Assembly (NCBI RefSeq): GCF_002013895.1
Contig: NZ_MAFQ01000003.1
Location: forward strand, 1-64,000
Direction: 5' to 3'
DNA: 64,000 bases
Origin: Mycobacteroides franklinii
GTDB taxonomy: Bacteria; Actinomycetota; Actinomycetes; Mycobacteriales; Mycobacteriaceae
A program made the position numbers and the translations under genes. This document shows positions 31,272-39,404 of this stretch, piece after piece; position 1 is the stretch's first letter, and every line of letters begins with the position of its first letter. The notes beneath the pieces are model-generated. The model did not search any database and was not told where the DNA came from. It was given only the letters and a program-made list of their open reading frames with translations.

Positions 31272-31277
31272 TACGGT
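31272..31277 (+). promoter_or_regulatory. -10 element TACGGT, probable leaderless promoter
   Basis: TACGGT ends 6 nt before the GTG at 31284 with no ribosome binding site between. Confidence 0.5.
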
Positions 31278-31283
31278 GTACCC

Positions 31284-31952
31284 GTGCGTACGGATCGCCG
31301 CCTGCTGGCAGCCCTCTTTGTCACCACCACACTCCTGACCCCGGCACTCGCCAGCTGTGGCTCCCGCGAGGCTCCTTCGGAGTCGACAAGCGAGCCCGCG
31401 CCCACCTCCAGTAGCGCGCCCACCGAACGGCACACCCGGCAATTCATCCCCGAACTGGGCATCTACATCAACACCCCGAACGACTGGGTGGCCTTCGCCG
31501 ACGGGGTGCACAACAACAAGGGACTGGTGACCTACCAGGTCCGGCCCAAGTGGGAATCCTCTGAGTTGGCACAGTACGTGCGTATCCGCAAGCTGGTGCC
31601 CTCCGATGACGCCCCCGAAGTAAAGGGCTGGTTGGCGTCGTCCAACGCCGATGCGGTAAGCGACTTCGTCAAGACCCGCAAGACGAAAGTCACTGCAGAC
31701 AAACGAGACTCGTGGGATGGCCCCAACCTGCCAGGGGCCTCGGCCAGCCTGGAACTGGAGAAGCCGCCGGCCGCTGAAGGCAAGCCGCCGGTCGCTGCCA
31801 CGCCGAAGATCTATGTTGCGTTCGTGGGCCAAGGCGATCAGCGCTGGCAGATCGCCACGACCAATGGCACCGGCGCCAACGGCGAGCCGTCCGAGCAGTT
31901 CCTCGGCGAGCAGGCCGACACGATCGCCCGCTCGGTGCAACTGCTCAAGTAG
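31284..31952 (+). CDS. Putative lipoprotein
   Basis: A 222-aa exported protein. A basic start (RTDRRLL) is followed by a hydrophobic core and a lipobox LASC, so the mature protein begins at about Cys25 with lipid attachment. A Ser/Thr/Pro-rich linker precedes a globular domain beginning ELGIYINTPNDWVAF. It resembles the LpqN/LpqT-type lipoproteins of mycobacteria, but I am not certain of the family. No enzyme motif. Convergent with the DUF3017 gene. Confidence 0.78.
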   Translation: MRTDRRLLAALFVTTTLLTPALASCGSREAPSESTSEPAPTSSSAPTERHTRQFIPELGIYINTPNDWVAFADGVHNNKGLVTYQVRPKWESSELAQYVRIRKLVPSDDAPEVKGWLASSNADAVSDFVKTRKTKVTADKRDSWDGPNLPGASASLELEKPPAAEGKPPVAATPKIYVAFVGQGDQRWQIATTNGTGANGEPSEQFLGEQADTIARSVQLLK

Positions 31953-31955
31953 CGC

Positions 31956-32273
31956 CTAGCCGGTGCCCAGCGGATCGATGGTCAACGCCAAGTAGACCAT
32001 CGCCGCCGCCACCGCACCGAGGGCACCGACATCAAAGGTCTTGCTGCGCACCGCAAGTAGACCCGCGGTCTCGTCGGTGAGCGCCAACCGCAACGCCGCC
32101 GCGATCCCCACGGCAATTCCCACGACCAGGGCGCCGCGCCGCCAACGGTCGGCGATCACCAACCCCAGCGCCACCAGAAAGACCACCGACACCACCAGAA
32201 TCGGCCACTGCTCACGGGCGAAACGGCGGATGGCATCCAACGCTGCGGCAAACATATCGCGCGTCGCGGTCAC
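31956..32273 (-). CDS. DUF3017-like small membrane protein
   Basis: A 105-aa protein with three hydrophobic segments ([51 protein letters not shown]). It follows folD with GTGA overlap, as Rv3355c follows Rv3356c. Start GTG at 32273; an ATG six codons later is possible. Function unknown. Confidence 0.82.
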   Translation of the reverse strand: MTATRDMFAAALDAIRRFAREQWPILVVSVVFLVALGLVIADRWRRGALVVGIAVGIAAALRLALTDETAGLLAVRSKTFDVGALGAVAAAMVYLALTIDPLGTG

Positions 32274-33115
32274 GAACGTTCCGCCCGCTCGATCACATTG
32301 GTGAGCAAGAAGGCCCGGGTCAACGGCCCCACTCCGCCGGGGTTCGGCGAGACGTACCCAGCAACATTCCAAACATCCGCCGCCACATCACCGGTCAGCT
32401 GGTCGTCGACGCGGCTCACGCCCACATCGATCACCGCGGCTCCCGGCTTGACCATGTCTGCCGTCACCATGTGCGGCACGCCTGCGGCGGCCACGATGAT
32501 ATCGGCCTGTCGGGTCAGCGCTGCCAGGTCCCGGGTTCCGGTGTGACACAGGGTGACTGTCGCGTTCTCCGAGCGCCGGGTCAGCAGCAGTCCCAGGGGA
32601 CGCCCCACCGTGACGCCGCGACCGATCACCACAACGTGCGCGCCGTTGAGTTCGACGTCGTAACGACGCAGCAGATACACGATCCCGCGGGGCGTGCAGG
32701 GCAGCGGAGCCTCCTTGCCCAGCACCAACCGACCCAGGTTGGTCGGGTGCAGACCATCGGCATCCTTGTCGGGATCGATGCGCTCCAGCGCTTCGTTCTC
32801 GTTGAGATGCTTGGGCAACGGCAGCTGCACGATGTATCCGGTGCACTCCGGGTTGGCGTTCAACTCGTCGATGGTGGCGCACAAGGTGGCCTGATCGATA
32901 TCGGCGGGCAGGTCGCGCCGGATCGAGTTGATGCCCACCTTGGCACAGTCGTTGTGCTTACCGCGGACATAGGCCTGCGAGCCCGGGTCGTCCCCTACCA
33001 GGATCGTGCCAAGACCCGGCGTCTTGCCCGCCGCCGTCAGCGCCGCCGCGCGAGTCGCCAGCTCTACAAAGATCTCGTCGCGGGTGGCCTTGCCGTCAAG
33101 TCGAGTCGCCGTCAC
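32270..33115 (-). CDS. folD: Bifunctional methylenetetrahydrofolate dehydrogenase/cyclohydrolase
   Basis: Interconverts 5,10-methylene-, methenyl- and 10-formyl-THF. The 281-aa protein has [15 protein letters not shown] with the catalytic Tyr/Lys neighbourhood, the [11 protein letters not shown] signature and the Rossmann segment [15 protein letters not shown]. The GTG at 33115 gives [15 protein letters not shown]; the upstream frame is low-complexity and not family-like. Coupled to the DUF3017 gene. Confidence 0.95.
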   Translation of the reverse strand: MTATRLDGKATRDEIFVELATRAAALTAAGKTPGLGTILVGDDPGSQAYVRGKHNDCAKVGINSIRRDLPADIDQATLCATIDELNANPECTGYIVQLPLPKHLNENEALERIDPDKDADGLHPTNLGRLVLGKEAPLPCTPRGIVYLLRRYDVELNGAHVVVIGRGVTVGRPLGLLLTRRSENATVTLCHTGTRDLAALTRQADIIVAAAGVPHMVTADMVKPGAAVIDVGVSRVDDQLTGDVAADVWNVAGYVSPNPGGVGPLTRAFLLTNVIERAERS

Positions 33116-33134
33116 ACGCCCAGTATTCCAGCCC

Positions 33135-33785
33135 TCACCAAGAGTCCCAGTGCAGGACGTCGGCGAGGGGCTGGCGCTTGGCGAGCTTGAAGTCGGTGCC
33201 GACGGTGTACGCGATGGGGAACAGCCCGCCCTGGGTGACCTTGTCGAACGGAATGCCCAGGATGTCGGCTGCGCGCTTCTCGCCATCGCCCATCAGGTGC
33301 AACGTCGTCCACGCCGATCCCAAGCCGCGGTTACGCGCGGCGAGCATGAAGCTCCACACCGCCGGCAGTAACGATCCCCAGGAACCTGCTCCGCCCACAA
33401 CAGGCAGGTTGTCGAGACGGCCTTCGATGCAGGGGATCAGGAACAACGGCGCCCGCTCAAGGTTCTCGGCGAGATAGCTCGCCGAATCCACTACCTTGTC
33501 GCGGCGCTCGCCACGAGTGTCGCCCTCGGCGTAGGTGGGGCCCTGAAGGGTGGCGTACTTGTTCCAGCCGTCACGGTAGATATCGGCGATGGCCTTCTTC
33601 TTGTCCGCGTCCTCGACGATGACAAAGTGCCAGCCCTGCGAGTTGGAGCCGGTCGGGGCCTGCATCGCGATGTTCAGGCATTCCTCGACGACCGAACGCT
33701 CGACGGGCTTGTCGAAATCCAGGCGCTTACGCACCGAACGGGTGGTGGTCAGAACTTCGTCGGCTGACAGATTCAGAGAGGTCAT
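33135..33785 (-). CDS. Nitroreductase family protein (Rv3368c-like)
   Basis: A 216-aa FMN-dependent oxidoreductase of the nitroreductase fold. Flavin-contacting segments are [12 protein letters not shown] near the N-terminus, [12 protein letters not shown] and the [11 protein letters not shown] region. It matches Rv3368c in character. The ATG at 33785 is preferred over upstream alternatives. Physiological substrate unknown. It is 19 nt upstream of folD on the same strand, so co-transcription is possible. Confidence 0.88.
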   Translation of the reverse strand: MTSLNLSADEVLTTTRSVRKRLDFDKPVERSVVEECLNIAMQAPTGSNSQGWHFVIVEDADKKKAIADIYRDGWNKYATLQGPTYAEGDTRGERRDKVVDSASYLAENLERAPLFLIPCIEGRLDNLPVVGGAGSWGSLLPAVWSFMLAARNRGLGSAWTTLHLMGDGEKRAADILGIPFDKVTQGGLFPIAYTVGTDFKLAKRQPLADVLHWDSW

Positions 33786-33861
33786 GACACGAACGTACAT
33801 CCCCTCGGCTTGCCGAAAAGTAGGAGTGCACATCCAGAATTTGCGACCCGTCGTCGCGGCG

Positions 33862-33867
33862 TAGTCT
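33862..33867 (+). promoter_or_regulatory. -10 element TAGTCT
   Basis: TAGTCT ends 7 nt before the ATG at 33875, consistent with leaderless transcription. Confidence 0.45.
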
Positions 33868-33874
33868 CCCGCTC

Positions 33875-35053
33875 ATGGGCAGTGACGCCGCTGAAGTTCC
33901 CGACGTTTTGGCACCCGCGCGGCTCGGTCCAATCACACTACGCAACCGGACAATCAAGGCCGCCACGTTCGAAGCCGCCTCCCCTGACGCCGTGGTCACC
34001 GACGATCTCATCGAGTATCACCGCAGGCCCGCCCTCGGCGGCGTGGGCATGACAACCGTCGCCTATTGCGCCGTCGCCCCCGAGGGCCGCACCGAATACG
34101 GCCAGGTCTGGATGCGTGAAGAAGCCATCCCCGGCTTGCGCCGCCTCACCGACGCGATCCACGACACCGGCGCCGCCGTCTCGGCGCAGATCGGTCATGC
34201 GGGCCCGGTGGCCAACGCGCGATCCAACGGCTCGCAGGCCCTCTCCCCTATCCGGTTCTTCAATCCATTGGGAATGAAGTTCGCGCGCCGGGCCAGCACC
34301 TCCGATATCGAGGGCGTCATCGCCGCACACGCGAACGCGGCCCGGCTGGCGATCGAGGCGGGTTTCGATGCCGTCGAAATCCATTTGGGGCATGGATATT
34401 TCGTGAGCTCGTTCCTGAGCCCCCTGTTCAATCGGCGAGGCGATGAATACGGCGGCTCGCTGGCCAACCGCGCCAAGGTGGCCCGCGCCGTGGTTCAGGC
34501 AGTGCGCAAGGTTGCGGGTGACAAGCTGGCCATCACCGCGAAACTGACCATGACTGACGGCATCCGTGGCGGCATCCCCATCGAGGAATCCCTACAGACG
34601 GCCCTGTGGCTGCAGGAAGACGGCGGGCTCGATGCGCTGGAACTGACTGCGGGCAGCTCCCTGGTCAATCCCATGTACCTGTTCCGTGGCGACGTGCCGA
34701 TCCGCGAGCTCGCCAAAGGATTCCCCAAACCCATGGGTTGGGGCGTGCGCCTGACGGGAAAGAAGTTCTTCCGGTCCTACCCATACCGCGACGCATTCTT
34801 GCTCGACGATGCCCGCCAGTTCCGTGCCGCACTGGACATGCCGCTGATTCTGCTGGGCGGCATCACCGGTGGTGAGTCGATGGATCTAGCGATGGCGGAG
34901 GGCTTCGAGTTCGTGGCCATGGGCCGCGCGCTGCTCGCCGATCCGGACCTGGTGAATCGGGTGGCCGCCGACCGGGAGACCCACTCGCGGTGCACGCACT
35001 GTAACCAATGCATGGCAACAATTTTCAGCAAAACTCACTGCGTGCTCACCTAA
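33875..35053 (+). CDS. NADH:flavin oxidoreductase / old yellow enzyme family
   Basis: A 392-aa FMN-binding TIM-barrel oxidoreductase similar to Rv3359. It begins VLAPARLGPITLRNRTIKAA, has AQIGHAGP, the signature EIHLGHGYFVSSFLSPLFN and RRGDEYGG. It ends HSRCTHCNQCMATIF, where the Cys cluster at the C-terminus (CxxCxxC) is retained without a following iron-sulfur domain. Substrate unknown; probably ene-reductase or demethylase-like. Confidence 0.87.
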   Translation: MGSDAAEVPDVLAPARLGPITLRNRTIKAATFEAASPDAVVTDDLIEYHRRPALGGVGMTTVAYCAVAPEGRTEYGQVWMREEAIPGLRRLTDAIHDTGAAVSAQIGHAGPVANARSNGSQALSPIRFFNPLGMKFARRASTSDIEGVIAAHANAARLAIEAGFDAVEIHLGHGYFVSSFLSPLFNRRGDEYGGSLANRAKVARAVVQAVRKVAGDKLAITAKLTMTDGIRGGIPIEESLQTALWLQEDGGLDALELTAGSSLVNPMYLFRGDVPIRELAKGFPKPMGWGVRLTGKKFFRSYPYRDAFLLDDARQFRAALDMPLILLGGITGGESMDLAMAEGFEFVAMGRALLADPDLVNRVAADRETHSRCTHCNQCMATIFSKTHCVLT

Positions 35054-35056
35054 CAT
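35051..35056 (+). promoter_or_regulatory. -10 element TAACAT overlapping a stop codon
   Basis: The TAA stop of the flavin oxidoreductase is the first half of TAACAT, which ends 7 nt before the ATG at 35064. Confidence 0.5.
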
Positions 35057-35063
35057 CGCCGTC

Positions 35064-35381
35064 ATGACGACTGCGCCGCAGCGCCCACGACCGGGAACCG
35101 CCGAGACCGTCGTCAGCTGGCTGCTGTGGGTGCTCGCGAGTGCGACGGCAGGCATTGTCGCGTTCGCTTCGATCTTTCCGCTCGCATTCAGCGGCGCGGT
35201 GCCCGAGCAGGCCGACGCCGCCGCCGCGGTGTTCGTCTGGTCGCTACTGACGGTGATGACGTGCATCTCCGCGCCCATAGCGATGGGCATCGGACACTGG
35301 CGTCACTGGCACATTTGGTACTGGCCGGTGCTGTGCGCCGCGGTCCTGGCCAGGACGCTGTTTCTGCTGCAGAGCCTGTGA
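35064..35381 (+). CDS. Small integral membrane protein
   Basis: A 105-aa protein with three predicted transmembrane helices (WLLWVLASATAGIVAFASI, AVFVWSLLTVMTCISAP, WYWPVLCAAVLARTLFLL). No recognised family. It lies 10 nt after the flavin oxidoreductase and upstream of the FHA-ABC transporter gene, with its own -10. Confidence 0.7.
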   Translation: MTTAPQRPRPGTAETVVSWLLWVLASATAGIVAFASIFPLAFSGAVPEQADAAAAVFVWSLLTVMTCISAPIAMGIGHWRHWHIWYWPVLCAAVLARTLFLLQSL

Positions 35382-35435
35382 ACATCCGGCGCGGGAAGAC
35401 TGACCACTCGCTGTGAACCGATACAGTCGGTAGCG

Positions 35436-38006
35436 ATGACTGGTCGGGAAGCACCCACTCTCACGGTGGCATTCGACGGTGACGAGCGAAAGTTCGCACC
35501 CGGGCACGATATTCATATCGGCCGCGATATCCACGCCGATGTACGCATCACGCACCCGCTGGTGTCGCGTATTCACCTGATAATCAGGTTCATTGACGGT
35601 AGGTGGGTCGCGGAGGACCAACGCAGCCTCAACGGCATCTTTGTCAACGGCCACCAGGTGGGCTGGGTCGAGGTGCGCGATGACACCGTGATCAACCTCG
35701 GCGACCCCGGCGGCCCCCGGCTGACGTTCGCGCTCGGCGGCCTGGGTGGCGAGACGCAGCTCGGTATCGCTCCCCCGACCATGCGCGGTTACCTTTCCGG
35801 ACCGCAGCAGGTGCACAACACCGGTGTGCAGCAGCCGTACCAAAGCACTCAGCAGCATTACCCCACGGACTACCAGTCCGCCCCGCAGACCTACGGTCAG
35901 CCGCCCAGCCAGCAGCATCCGTACGGAGCTCCGCCATCGGGAGCCCATACCTATGGGACGCCCAGCACCTCCGGCCCCACCCGGCCGCGCCAGCAGTACC
36001 CGCCGGAACCCGCACCGGCGCCGGCTGCCTACTCCAGCGAGCCGGTCGAACCCTTCGGCACCCGGGCGATGCGGGCGCTCGGCATCGGTGGCGCACCCAA
36101 ACCGACTCCCGGCGCGATTACCGTCGGTCGCGCTCCCGACAACACCATCGTCGTCAACGACGTGCTGGCCTCGCGTCACCACGCCTTGTTGCTCCCGACC
36201 CCCGGTGGCCTGGAGATCCAGGACCTGCACACCATCAACGGCACCTTCGTCAACGGTGTCCAGGTCGAGCAGGCGTCGGTGCGCGAGGGCGACACCGTCA
36301 CGATCGGTAACGTCGACCTCGTCGTCCAGGACGGCACGCTGGTCAAACCCACGACGGCCACCCGGGTCGGCGGGCTCGAGGTGCAGGGCATCGACTTCAC
36401 CGTCGAAGGCGGCAAGAAACTACTCGATAACATCAGCTTCTCGGCAGGTCCCGGCTCGCTGACCGCGGTCATCGGCCCCTCCGGCGCCGGCAAGTCCACC
36501 CTGGCCCGACTGATCGTCGGCAACACCCAGCCGTCGGCGGGCAAGGTGTCCTTCGAAGGTCACGGGGTGCACGCCGAATACGCCGTGATGCGAAACCGCA
36601 TCGGCATGGTGCCGCAGGACGATGTGGTGCATCCGCAGCTGACCGTCAGCCAGGCACTGCATTACGCCGCCGAGCTGCGACTGCCGCCGGATACCACCAA
36701 AGAAGACCGCGAACAGGTCGTGTCCCGGGTTCTCGAGGAACTCGAGATGACCAAGCACGCCGAGACGCGCGTCGACAAGCTCTCCGGCGGGCAGCGTAAG
36801 CGCGCCTCGGTGGCCATGGAGCTGTTGACCGGTCCGTCTCTGCTGATCCTGGACGAGCCCACCTCGGGCCTGGATCCGGCACTGGACCGTCAGGTGATGA
36901 GCCTGATGCGACAGCTCGCCGACGCCGGCCGCGTGGTGGTGGTGGTGACGCACTCGCTGACCTATCTGAGCTACTGCGACCAGGTGCTGCTGCTGGCCCC
37001 CGGTGGCAAGACCGCGTATTGCGGACCTCCGCGCAGCATCAACCAGGAGATGGGCACCACCGACTGGGCCGACATCTTCGCCAACGCAGCGGCCGACCCG
37101 GACGGCGTGCACCAGGCCTACCTGGCCCGGCATCCCGCTGCGAACAAACCCGTCACCGCCCCGGTACAGCCGGGCGACCTCGGCAAACCCCCGAAGACGA
37201 GTCTGCTGCGACAGGTCTCCACAGTGGCACGCCGTCAGGGACGGCTGATCCTGGCCGACCGCGGCTACTTCATCTTCCTGGCGCTGCTGCCGTTCGTCCT
37301 TGCCGGATTGGTGTTGTCGGTACCCGGCAGCGCCGGTTTCAATGTGGCGTTACCCGACAACCCGAACGAACCCGGACTGCTGCTGGCGCTGACCAACCTC
37401 GGTGCCAGCTTCCTGGGTCTGGCGCTGACCATCCGTGACCTGATCGGTGAACGGGTGATCTTCCGCCGTGAGCAGGCGGTGGGCCTGTCGGCCACCGCAT
37501 ATCTGCTCGCCAAGATCATCACCTACTGCGGGGCCGCCATCCTGCAGTCGGCGATCATGACGGCCGTCATCGTGATCGTCCGCGGTGGACCGACGCAGGG
37601 CGCGGTGCTGCTCGGGAACGCGAACTTCGAGCTGTGGGTCGCCGTGGCCGCCACCGCCTGCGCGGCCACCGTGCTGGGCCTGGTGCTGTCCTCGCTGGCC
37701 ACCTCCGCCGAACAGGTGATGCCGATGCTGGTGATCGCCACCATGACGCAGATCGTCTTCAGCGGCGGCCTCATCCCGGTGACGGGACGTGCGGGGCTGG
37801 AACAGTTCTCGTTCCTGTTCCCCTCGCGCTGGGGATTCGCGGCCACGGCCTCGACCACCGACCTGCGCAAGCTGGTACCGGTAGGGCCGCAGGACGAGTT
37901 GTGGAACCACGATGCCGGCACATGGCTGTTCGACATGGGCATCCTGGCACTGCTGGCGCTGGTGATGGCGGGGTTCGTGCGCTGGCGCATCCGCCTGAAG
38001 GGCTGA
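35436..38006 (+). CDS. FHA-domain ABC transporter, Rv1747-like
   Basis: An 856-aa half-transporter. The domains in order are FHA1 (about residues 20-95, IHIGRDIHADVRI and HPLVSRIHL), a Gln/Pro/Tyr-rich linker (110-200), and FHA2 (about 220-290, ITVGRAPDNTIVV, SRHHALL). The ATPase (about 310-540) has Walker A GPSGAGKST, signature LSGGQRKR and Walker B LLILDEPTSGLD. An ABC2-type membrane domain with six helices (about 600-856) follows. FHA domains bind phosphothreonine, so regulation by Ser/Thr kinases is expected, as shown for Rv1747 with PknF. Linked to export of cell-wall lipids in M. tuberculosis; the cargo here is unknown. Confidence 0.92.
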   Translation: MTGREAPTLTVAFDGDERKFAPGHDIHIGRDIHADVRITHPLVSRIHLIIRFIDGRWVAEDQRSLNGIFVNGHQVGWVEVRDDTVINLGDPGGPRLTFALGGLGGETQLGIAPPTMRGYLSGPQQVHNTGVQQPYQSTQQHYPTDYQSAPQTYGQPPSQQHPYGAPPSGAHTYGTPSTSGPTRPRQQYPPEPAPAPAAYSSEPVEPFGTRAMRALGIGGAPKPTPGAITVGRAPDNTIVVNDVLASRHHALLLPTPGGLEIQDLHTINGTFVNGVQVEQASVREGDTVTIGNVDLVVQDGTLVKPTTATRVGGLEVQGIDFTVEGGKKLLDNISFSAGPGSLTAVIGPSGAGKSTLARLIVGNTQPSAGKVSFEGHGVHAEYAVMRNRIGMVPQDDVVHPQLTVSQALHYAAELRLPPDTTKEDREQVVSRVLEELEMTKHAETRVDKLSGGQRKRASVAMELLTGPSLLILDEPTSGLDPALDRQVMSLMRQLADAGRVVVVVTHSLTYLSYCDQVLLLAPGGKTAYCGPPRSINQEMGTTDWADIFANAAADPDGVHQAYLARHPAANKPVTAPVQPGDLGKPPKTSLLRQVSTVARRQGRLILADRGYFIFLALLPFVLAGLVLSVPGSAGFNVALPDNPNEPGLLLALTNLGASFLGLALTIRDLIGERVIFRREQAVGLSATAYLLAKIITYCGAAILQSAIMTAVIVIVRGGPTQGAVLLGNANFELWVAVAATACAATVLGLVLSSLATSAEQVMPMLVIATMTQIVFSGGLIPVTGRAGLEQFSFLFPSRWGFAATASTTDLRKLVPVGPQDELWNHDAGTWLFDMGILALLALVMAGFVRWRIRLKG

Positions 38007-38022
38007 GCTTCTGCTGGGTTGC

Positions 38023-38577
38023 CTAACCCCCGTGCACGTCTAAGCCGTGCGCCGCGGCGTACGCGACAGCTTGAGGCAGGTCGACTTTGGCGGCGATCAG
38101 GGTTGCGGTGGTCCATAGCGTCGGGTCGATGCGGGCACCGCGCAGGTCGGCGCCGTCGAGTTTGAGGTTCTGGGTGCGGGCGCCGGTGAAGTCGGCGCCA
38201 TGCAGGTTGGCCTTGCGCATATCGGTGCCTACCAGATTCGTCTCACGGAAGCGGCAGTCCGACAGGTCCATCTCGCGCAGATCGAGGCCGCCGAGCGAGG
38301 ACAGCGTGAAATCGGTCTCGATGAATTTCGACGGCCGCACCCGGCAATCGGTGAATGTGGAGCCCAGCAGGCTGCACTGCCGGAACTCCGAATGCCACAA
38401 AGATGTCCGGCGGAAGGTGCAGTTCCGGAACGCCGAACCTATATGCAGCGACTCGGTGAGATTGGCCCCGCTGAAATCGCATTCGGTGAAAACCACGCGC
38501 TCGGTGCGCAGTTCACGAAAGTCCTCGTCGTAGAAGGTCTCTGCGGTGATCTCGCGGTCAGTCCAGTGCTCGGCCAT
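38023..38577 (-). CDS. mfpA: Pentapeptide repeat protein MfpA
   Basis: A 184-aa right-handed beta-helix protein made of A(D/N)LxF-type pentapeptide repeats, for example CDFSGANLTESLHIGSAF and ADLRGARIDPTLWTTA. It mimics B-form DNA, binds DNA gyrase and gives low-level fluoroquinolone protection in mycobacteria. It resembles M. tuberculosis Rv3361c along its length. The start at 38577 (MAEHWTDREI) is chosen; an earlier ATG at 38589 would add MMAV. In M. tuberculosis it follows a GTPase conservon; here the flanking genes are different, so it stands alone. Confidence 0.9.
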   Translation of the reverse strand: MAEHWTDREITAETFYDEDFRELRTERVVFTECDFSGANLTESLHIGSAFRNCTFRRTSLWHSEFRQCSLLGSTFTDCRVRPSKFIETDFTLSSLGGLDLREMDLSDCRFRETNLVGTDMRKANLHGADFTGARTQNLKLDGADLRGARIDPTLWTTATLIAAKVDLPQAVAYAAAHGLDVHGG

Positions 38578-38659
38578 GACTGCCATCATGCCGGTCGGGT
38601 GTGACGGGCTGGAAGCACGACGGTCTGCTCAAAACCTAACTCACATAGGGTGTGAAGCG

Positions 38660-38896
38660 ATGAGAGCGCCGGACCCTGAGTTCTATGCAGCCTTGACGGC
38701 AATCGTGACCGGAGGCATCTGCGTACTCGCGGAACCGCGCGAAAGCACCGTTCAGAAGTGGCTTTACTGGGCCGTCGCCCCGGTGGTCGCCATCATATGC
38801 ATGTCATTGGCCTTTAAGAACGTGCTCGCGGGATTGGGCTTGGGCGTCTTCGTAGTCTTGTTCATTGTCATGGGCTACTTCCGCTACAAGCTCTGA
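38660..38896 (+). CDS. Small membrane protein
   Basis: A 78-aa protein with hydrophobic segments FYAALTAIVTGGICVLA, WAVAPVVAIICMSLAF and LGLGVFVVLFIVMGYF, ending in basic RYKL. The ATG at 38660 follows TAGGGT at 38646-38651 by 8 nt. No family recognised. It sits between divergent mfpA and the downstream tRNA methyltransferase. Confidence 0.65.
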   Translation: MRAPDPEFYAALTAIVTGGICVLAEPRESTVQKWLYWAVAPVVAIICMSLAFKNVLAGLGLGVFVVLFIVMGYFRYKL

Positions 38897-38942
38897 CTCC
38901 CCTCCGGCTTAAGTACCCAAGACCGTGCCGCAAGATAGTGAG

Positions 38943-39404
38943 GTGTTTCGCATCCTGTTCCACGAGCCCCGGATCGCTCCCAACACCGGGAACGCGATCC
39001 GGATGGTGGCGGGCACCGGGTGCGAGCTGCATCTGGTGCAGCCGCTGTTCGACCTGTCGGAGGCCAAGGTCCGGCGCGCCGGCCTGGACTATCACGACTT
39101 GGCGTCGGTGACGGTCCACGAGAGTCTTTCCGCTGCTTGGGAATCACTGAGACCGCAGCGGGTGTACGCCTTCACCGCGCATGCGACTGTCAGCTACACC
39201 GATATCGCCTATCAGCCCGGTGATGTGCTGCTGTTCGGCCCGGAGCCCACCGGTCTGGCCCCCGAAGTGCTGGCGGACCCGCACATCACCGAGAAGGTGC
39301 GCATCCCGCTGCTGCCCGGGCGCAGATCACTGAACCTGTCCAATGCCGCAGCCATCGCCGCATACGAGGCCTGGCGTCAGCACGGTTTCGAAGGCAGCGT
39401 TTAA
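38943..39404 (+). CDS. trmL: tRNA (cytidine/uridine-2'-O-)-methyltransferase TrmL (SpoU family)
   Basis: A 153-aa SPOUT methyltransferase that modifies the wobble ribose of tRNA-Leu species. Conserved motifs are EPRIAPNTGNAIRM, FGPEPTGLAPE and the C-terminal knot IPLLPGRRSLNLSNAAAIAAYE. The GTG at 38943 aligns the start with Rv3366; a GTG at 38925 would add six residues. It overlaps convergent dnaE2 by 4 nt. Confidence 0.9.
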   Translation: MFRILFHEPRIAPNTGNAIRMVAGTGCELHLVQPLFDLSEAKVRRAGLDYHDLASVTVHESLSAAWESLRPQRVYAFTAHATVSYTDIAYQPGDVLLFGPEPTGLAPEVLADPHITEKVRIPLLPGRRSLNLSNAAAIAAYEAWRQHGFEGSV

